Shown here: piece by piece, positions 5,240-8,921 of the stretch | How positions within the stretch are numbered: the stretch's first letter is position 1 | Layout of the letters: each line of letters begins with the position of its first letter | Notes under the pieces: model-generated | Seen by the model: the letters and a program-made list of their open reading frames with translations, nothing else | What the model was told of the DNA's origin: nothing | Databases searched by the model: none | Made by a program: the position numbers and the translations under genes | NCBI GenBank assembly: GCA_011371325.1 | Contig: DRQV01000278.1 | Coordinates: 1 to 8,921 of the forward strand | Direction of reading: 5' to 3' | Source of the DNA: Thioploca sp. | GTDB lineage: Bacteria; Pseudomonadota; Gammaproteobacteria; Beggiatoales; Beggiatoaceae | DNA length: 8,921 bases

Positions 5240-7069
5240 TTGTATTTAAGTTATCATCGAATCCCGATAATTATACATGATATTTGTATGGTTGCTATAG
5301 CTTGGACTTTAGCAATTATATTACGTTATGATTTACCTTTAGAACCTGATGTTACAGTTGTTTTTTGGCAAGTTTTACCAATAGCTATAATATCCCAAAC
5401 TTTAGTGTTATGGTACGGTGGTTTATACAAAGGAGTTTGGAGATTTGCTAGTTTACCAGACCTAGTAACCATATTGCGAACTTCAATTATTGGAACTTTT
5501 ATCCTTGTATTAGTCCTAGTATTTTTCAATCGTTTAGAATTAATCCCTCGTTCCTCACTATTATTTTATCCATTTCTATTAATATCTTTATTGGGCATGC
5601 CACGTCTATTATACCGCCTTTGGTATGAACATTCGTTCGATTTTTTATTAACTGATAACAGTCAACCGCAACGAGTTTTAGTCTTAGGAGCTGGTAGCTC
5701 TGGAGATATGTTAGTACGCGATATGTTACGCAATCGTGGTAGCGGTTATATGCCAGTGGGATTTTTAGATGACAAAAAACGCTTACACGATAGCAAAGTA
5801 CAAGGTGTCCCAGTATTAGGAACTATAGATAAACTATCAGAAGTTATTGAATCAATAGAAGTTGATATAATCATAATAGCTATGCCATCTGCCAATGATG
5901 AACAAATGCGTAAAATTATGGAATTATGTGAACAATGTAGCATACCAGTTAGAACCTTGCCTAAATTAGATCGAGTCATCAATCAATCGGTAAATATTAA
6001 TGATTTACATGCAGTAGCAATTGATGATTTACTTGGTAGAGAGAAAATTCAGCTAGATTGGCAAATTATAGAAGCTGGTTTACATGCTAAAGTAGTGATG
6101 GTAACAGGCGGAGGCGGTTCAATTGGTTCTGAATTATGTCGGCAAATCGCTAAATTAACTCCAACCACTTTAGTGATTGTGGAACGATGTGAATTTAATT
6201 TATATAAAGTAGAAATGAAATTACGACAGGAGTTTCCAGATTTAGTCTTACATGCTCGTTTGGGAAATATTGCCGATGCTATTGCAATGCAACATATTTT
6301 ACAACGTTATGAACCAGATATAGTATTCCATGCGGCTGCTTATAAGCATGTTCCAATGTTACAATTCCAAGCTAGAGAAGCTGTATATAATAATATTTTA
6401 GGCACTCAAATATTAGCTAAAGCCGTAGTAAATCAAGGTTGTAAAGCTTTTGTAATGATCTCTACTGATAAAGCTGTTAATCCGGTCAATATTATGGGAG
6501 TAACCAAACGGATAGCAGAAATAATTTGTCAAACAATGAATAATCAGAGTAAAACTCATTTTATCACAGTTCGATTTGGCAACGTATTAGGTTCTGCTGG
6601 TAGTGTAGTGCCTTTATTTAATAAACAAATTGCAACAGGTGGCCCGGTTACTGTAACTCATCCAGAAATAAGCCGTTATTTTATGACAATTCCAGAAGCT
6701 TGTCAGTTAATTTTACAGGCTGGTTCAATGGGGCAAGGTGGAGAGATATTTGTTTTAGATATGGGTAAACCAATCAAAATAAAATATTTAGCTGAACAAA
6801 TGATTCGTTTATCAGGTAAATATAAAGAAGTAAAAATTGTGTATACCGGTTTACGCCCTGGGGAAAAATTATATGAAGAATTGTTTCATCCAGATGAGAA
6901 ACTTGGCAAAACTACCCATGATAAAATCCTACTTGCTGATCATCGCAGTAATAATTTACAACACACTATCTTAGAAAAATTAGCAATTGCCTGTAATAAT
7001 TATGCTGAAGATGATATTATCAAAATAATGCAACAGATTGTTCCAGAATGGAAAAAAATTGATAGTTAA
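5240..7069 (+). CDS. Membrane nucleotide-sugar C4,6-dehydratase (CapD/WbpM/PglF family)
   Basis: The protein probably makes a UDP-4-keto-6-deoxy-HexNAc, most likely from UDP-GlcNAc, for O-antigen, capsule or protein glycan synthesis. The 609-residue length is typical. Four membrane helices lie within about 1-125, then a Rossmann domain with GAGSSG at 150-155, then the catalytic NAD-dependent SDR domain: TGGGGSIGSE (289-298), HAAAYKHVP (364-372), STDKAVNPVNIMGVTK (408-423), RFGNVLGS (445-452) and GLRPGEKLYEE (537-547). As in WbpM and PglF, Met419 takes the place of the usual SDR tyrosine, four residues before Lys423, and the TDK triad (409-411) is intact. TTG 5240 is chosen for its Shine-Dalgarno and because the next Met (17) would cut into the first membrane helix. 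Only one base separates it from the moaA stop, implying translational coupling. No glycosyltransferase or aminotransferase partner is in view, so the exact sugar product cannot be told. Confidence 0.92.
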   Translation: MYLSYHRIPIIIHDICMVAIAWTLAIILRYDLPLEPDVTVVFWQVLPIAIISQTLVLWYGGLYKGVWRFASLPDLVTILRTSIIGTFILVLVLVFFNRLELIPRSSLLFYPFLLISLLGMPRLLYRLWYEHSFDFLLTDNSQPQRVLVLGAGSSGDMLVRDMLRNRGSGYMPVGFLDDKKRLHDSKVQGVPVLGTIDKLSEVIESIEVDIIIIAMPSANDEQMRKIMELCEQCSIPVRTLPKLDRVINQSVNINDLHAVAIDDLLGREKIQLDWQIIEAGLHAKVVMVTGGGGSIGSELCRQIAKLTPTTLVIVERCEFNLYKVEMKLRQEFPDLVLHARLGNIADAIAMQHILQRYEPDIVFHAAAYKHVPMLQFQAREAVYNNILGTQILAKAVVNQGCKAFVMISTDKAVNPVNIMGVTKRIAEIICQTMNNQSKTHFITVRFGNVLGSAGSVVPLFNKQIATGGPVTVTHPEISRYFMTIPEACQLILQAGSMGQGGEIFVLDMGKPIKIKYLAEQMIRLSGKYKEVKIVYTGLRPGEKLYEELFHPDEKLGKTTHDKILLADHRSNNLQHTILEKLAIACNNYAEDDIIKIMQQIVPEWKKIDS

Positions 7070-7168
7070 ACAAGTAGATTTTAAATTTAATAGATATCTT
7101 TCCTAAACGAAGGTTAGCACTACTGATTTCTCAATGATTCGGATAGTTTTTTATAAAAGTTATTTGAA

Positions 7169-7197
7169 CCAAGTTCTTCTTGATTTGGAAATTTTTT
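7169..7197 (+). terminator. Weak candidate terminator after the dehydratase gene
   Basis: A short stem CAAG (7170-7173) / CTTG (7179-7182) with a five-base loop is followed after nine bases by a run of six T (7192-7197). An alternative pairing is CCAA (7169-7172) with TTGG (7185-7188). The stem is short and AT-rich, so its strength is doubtful, but this is the only hairpin plus T-run in the 221-bp gap between the dehydratase gene and hemD. The rest of the gap is featureless apart from a weak TATATT at 7243-7248, which could be a -10 box for hemD. Confidence 0.25.
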
Positions 7198-7290
7198 AAT
7201 TATGAATTAGTTAATATGGTTAATCACTAATGTTTTTAACTTTATATTAATTCACTGTTAACCATTCCCAATTAAAGATTTCATCTAATT

Positions 7291-8013
7291 ATGTTATTAA
7301 ATAAACTTAAAATACTAGTAACCAGACCAGTTCATCAAGCTGAATCATTATGTAGCTTAATTGAATATCAGGGTGGAGAAGCTGTTAAATTACCTGTTAT
7401 ACAGATTATTGATTGTAATAATAATTGGCAAAATTATAATTTTAACAATTTTGATATAGCAATTTTTATCAGCAGTAATGCGGTAGAAAAAACACTGGCA
7501 AATATAGTATTACCAACAAAATTACAACTATTTGCAGTAGGTAAAAGTACTGCTGCAACTTTACAAAAATTAGGGTTAACTGCATTATGTCCAGCTCCAC
7601 CATTCAATAGTGAAGCCTTATTATCAATGCCACAATTACAAACTATAATAAATAAACAAATTGTAATTTTTCGAGGTGAAGGTGGTCGAGAACTGTTAGC
7701 AAAATCTTTACGTAAACGTAGTGCTAAAGTACAATATATTTCTGTGTATAAACGGCTAAAACCTCCGACTCCGCCCCAAAATATTTATGCTGATATAACC
7801 ACAATTACCAGTGGAGAAGGATTGGAAAATTTATTAGCTATGTTACCGAATTCAGTATGGATACGGCAAAATCCTATGGTAGTAATAAGTGAACGTTTAG
7901 CTAAAAAAGCCAGACAATTGGGAATTCAAGCTCCAATATTAGTAGCACCTAATACTAGTAATGACGGATTGCTTATAGCTATATTACAAGCTTCTACTTT
8001 AATTCTTAATTAA
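7291..8013 (+). CDS. hemD: Uroporphyrinogen-III synthase
   Basis: The cytoplasmic enzyme cyclises hydroxymethylbilane with inversion of ring D to give uroporphyrinogen III, the branch point for heme, siroheme and cobalamin. The 240-residue length is normal for this poorly conserved two-domain family. Signatures in order are LVTRP (9-13), the first-domain FISSNAV (59-65), VGKSTA (83-88), SEALL (107-111), RGEGGRELL (128-136), VYKR (152-155), TSGEGLENL (173-181), SERLAKKARQLG (200-211) and NTSNDGLL (221-228) near the end. The ATG at 7291 begins directly before the first beta strand (KLKILVTRP), as expected; it has no Shine-Dalgarno. In many gammaproteobacteria hemD follows hemC and precedes hemX; neither neighbour is seen here, so it appears to be detached from the usual cluster. 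Confidence 0.9.
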   Translation: MLLNKLKILVTRPVHQAESLCSLIEYQGGEAVKLPVIQIIDCNNNWQNYNFNNFDIAIFISSNAVEKTLANIVLPTKLQLFAVGKSTAATLQKLGLTALCPAPPFNSEALLSMPQLQTIINKQIVIFRGEGGRELLAKSLRKRSAKVQYISVYKRLKPPTPPQNIYADITTITSGEGLENLLAMLPNSVWIRQNPMVVISERLAKKARQLGIQAPILVAPNTSNDGLLIAILQASTLILN

Positions 8014-8083
8014 ATAATATCAATTACATATGTTGATCTATTTAATTGGAAAATGCTATTTTAAGTATGACTATCATAAAATT

Positions 8084-8921
8084 ATGAAAATTAAAACTAA
8101 ATTATTATTGGGATTTTTATCAATTGTAATAATCATTGTAATTTCTGGTATCTTGGGAATTATTGAAACTAATCGTTTATATATTATAAGTAAAGATGTT
8201 GGAATTAAAAATGTCCCTCTATTTGATGCTGTTATGGAAATTAAATTAACAGTAACAACAGCTCATTTATGGTTTGAAGAAATTATAGTTGGGACGGAAG
8301 AGAAAGAAGTTATAGAAAAAGTCTGGAAATTATTAGATGATAGTCTTTGGTATGTAGATGCAATTATCTCTGGTGGAAAAAATACAAAAGGAACTTTTTA
8401 TCCGGTAAATGATAATGTTATAGAAGCTAAGTTATTATCAATAAAAAATAATCTAATAAGATTTAGAGAAATAGCTCAATTACGTTTTCAGAATAATTTT
8501 GGTCAGCAAGAATTGCAAGATCAATTATTAGATGATAAATTTGATAATATTTTTGATATATTTATTACAGAAGCTGATGAAGTTGAAGGTATGTTGCATA
8601 CCAAAATAATATTAGATACTAAAACTATCCAAACTACAGCTAATAGAAGTAATATTACATTGATCATTGCTACTTTGTTTGGAGTGATTATTGCCATCAT
8701 TGCAGCTTTTTATATAAGCTATAATATTACACTACAAGTAGGAGGTGAACCAATTGAAATTGCTAAAATTACTGAACAAGTAGCAAGTGGCAATCTTGAT
8801 ATTGATTTTAAACCTGCTACTGGTATTTATGCTGCTATCCAAATAATGGTCAAAAAATTACAGGCAATAAATTATGAAAATAAACAACAAAATTGGCTGA
8901 AAATTGGGCAAACTCAGTTAA
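8084..8921 (+). CDS. N-terminal part of a HAMP-domain sensor protein, probably a sensor histidine kinase (cut by window end)
   Basis: The first 279 residues are visible and the frame is open at the window edge. A basic start (MKIKTK) leads into TM1 (about 7-26), a periplasmic helical sensor region (about 27-187; AHLWFEEI at about 60-67), TM2 (about 190-213) and a HAMP linker. The HAMP part reads GGEPIEIAKITEQVASGNLDI, then ATGIYAAIQIMVKKLQ. The closing NWLKIGQTQL is the kind of linker I associate with HAMP-GAF hybrid histidine kinases, but a chemoreceptor or other output cannot be excluded because the output domain lies outside. An in-frame ATG at 8030 would add 18 residues (MLIYLIGKCYF...), but ATG 8084 gives the standard two-TM sensor start. 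No Shine-Dalgarno stands out. The 70-bp gap to hemD has no terminator, so co-transcription is possible. Confidence 0.8.
   Translation, partial: MKIKTKLLLGFLSIVIIIVISGILGIIETNRLYIISKDVGIKNVPLFDAVMEIKLTVTTAHLWFEEIIVGTEEKEVIEKVWKLLDDSLWYVDAIISGGKNTKGTFYPVNDNVIEAKLLSIKNNLIRFREIAQLRFQNNFGQQELQDQLLDDKFDNIFDIFITEADEVEGMLHTKIILDTKTIQTTANRSNITLIIATLFGVIIAIIAAFYISYNITLQVGGEPIEIAKITEQVASGNLDIDFKPATGIYAAIQIMVKKLQAINYENKQQNWLKIGQTQL

Noticed and set aside
5326..5982. Minus-strand frames at 5326-5529 and 5746-5982
   Set aside because: They are antisense to the conserved dehydratase gene and show no family features.
7216..7265. ATGGTTAA / TTAACCAT inverted repeat upstream of hemD
   Set aside because: The 8-base arms are 34 bases apart with no further pairing; in DNA this AT-rich such matches arise by chance. 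No riboswitch-like or promoter context supports it.
8019..8037. ATCAA / TTGAT hairpin after hemD as a terminator
   Set aside because: A five-base AT-rich stem with no T-run following; too weak to call.

Overview
The window is strongly AT-rich bacterial DNA with ordinary chromosomal gene content. A SanA homologue, MoaA with its C-terminal Gly-Gly, a WbpM/PglF-type membrane sugar-nucleotide dehydratase, HemD and a HAMP-type sensor together point to a Gram-negative proteobacterium. Low-GC gammaproteobacteria such as relatives of the large sulfur bacteria (Thiotrichales) would fit, but this placement is inferred from gene style and composition only. No tRNA, rRNA, CRISPR array or intact insertion sequence was found.

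Layout. Positions 2-112 (+) are the tail of a gene entering from the left. It converges on a large minus-strand gene (201-3134), and the gap between them holds a short GGATT-periodic, imperfectly inverted repeat. The minus-strand gene is the highlight: 977 residues joining an N-terminal anchor, a LivJ-like type I periplasmic amino-acid-binding domain, a beta-rich periplasmic linker that may resemble the ligand-binding domain of pentameric ligand-gated channels, and an MscS-type channel. It reads as a one-polypeptide candidate ligand-gated MscS channel, built on a logic similar to an ionotropic glutamate receptor.

From about 3150 to 3430 lies a divergent control region. It has a 16-bp perfect palindrome beside the -10 box of the channel gene, and a consensus sigma70 promoter for sanA whose -35 box sits inside a second palindrome. 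sanA (3433-4101, +) encodes a membrane-anchored envelope protein. It is followed by moaA (4246-5238), which has its own extended -10 promoter. Next is a capD/wbpM-like dehydratase gene (5240-7069) that starts one base after the moaA stop, at a TTG whose Shine-Dalgarno is made from the last two glycine codons of moaA. After a 221-bp gap come hemD (7291-8013) and the first 279 codons of a two-TM HAMP sensor protein (8084 to the window edge).

How the genes relate. moaA and the dehydratase gene are almost certainly co-transcribed and translationally coupled, although molybdenum cofactor and surface glycan synthesis are unrelated pathways. sanA, the dehydratase, the channel receptor and the sensor all act in or at the cell envelope. 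hemD belongs to tetrapyrrole synthesis and is here away from hemC. Most start codons lack a recognisable Shine-Dalgarno, so some starts rest on homology and promoter position.
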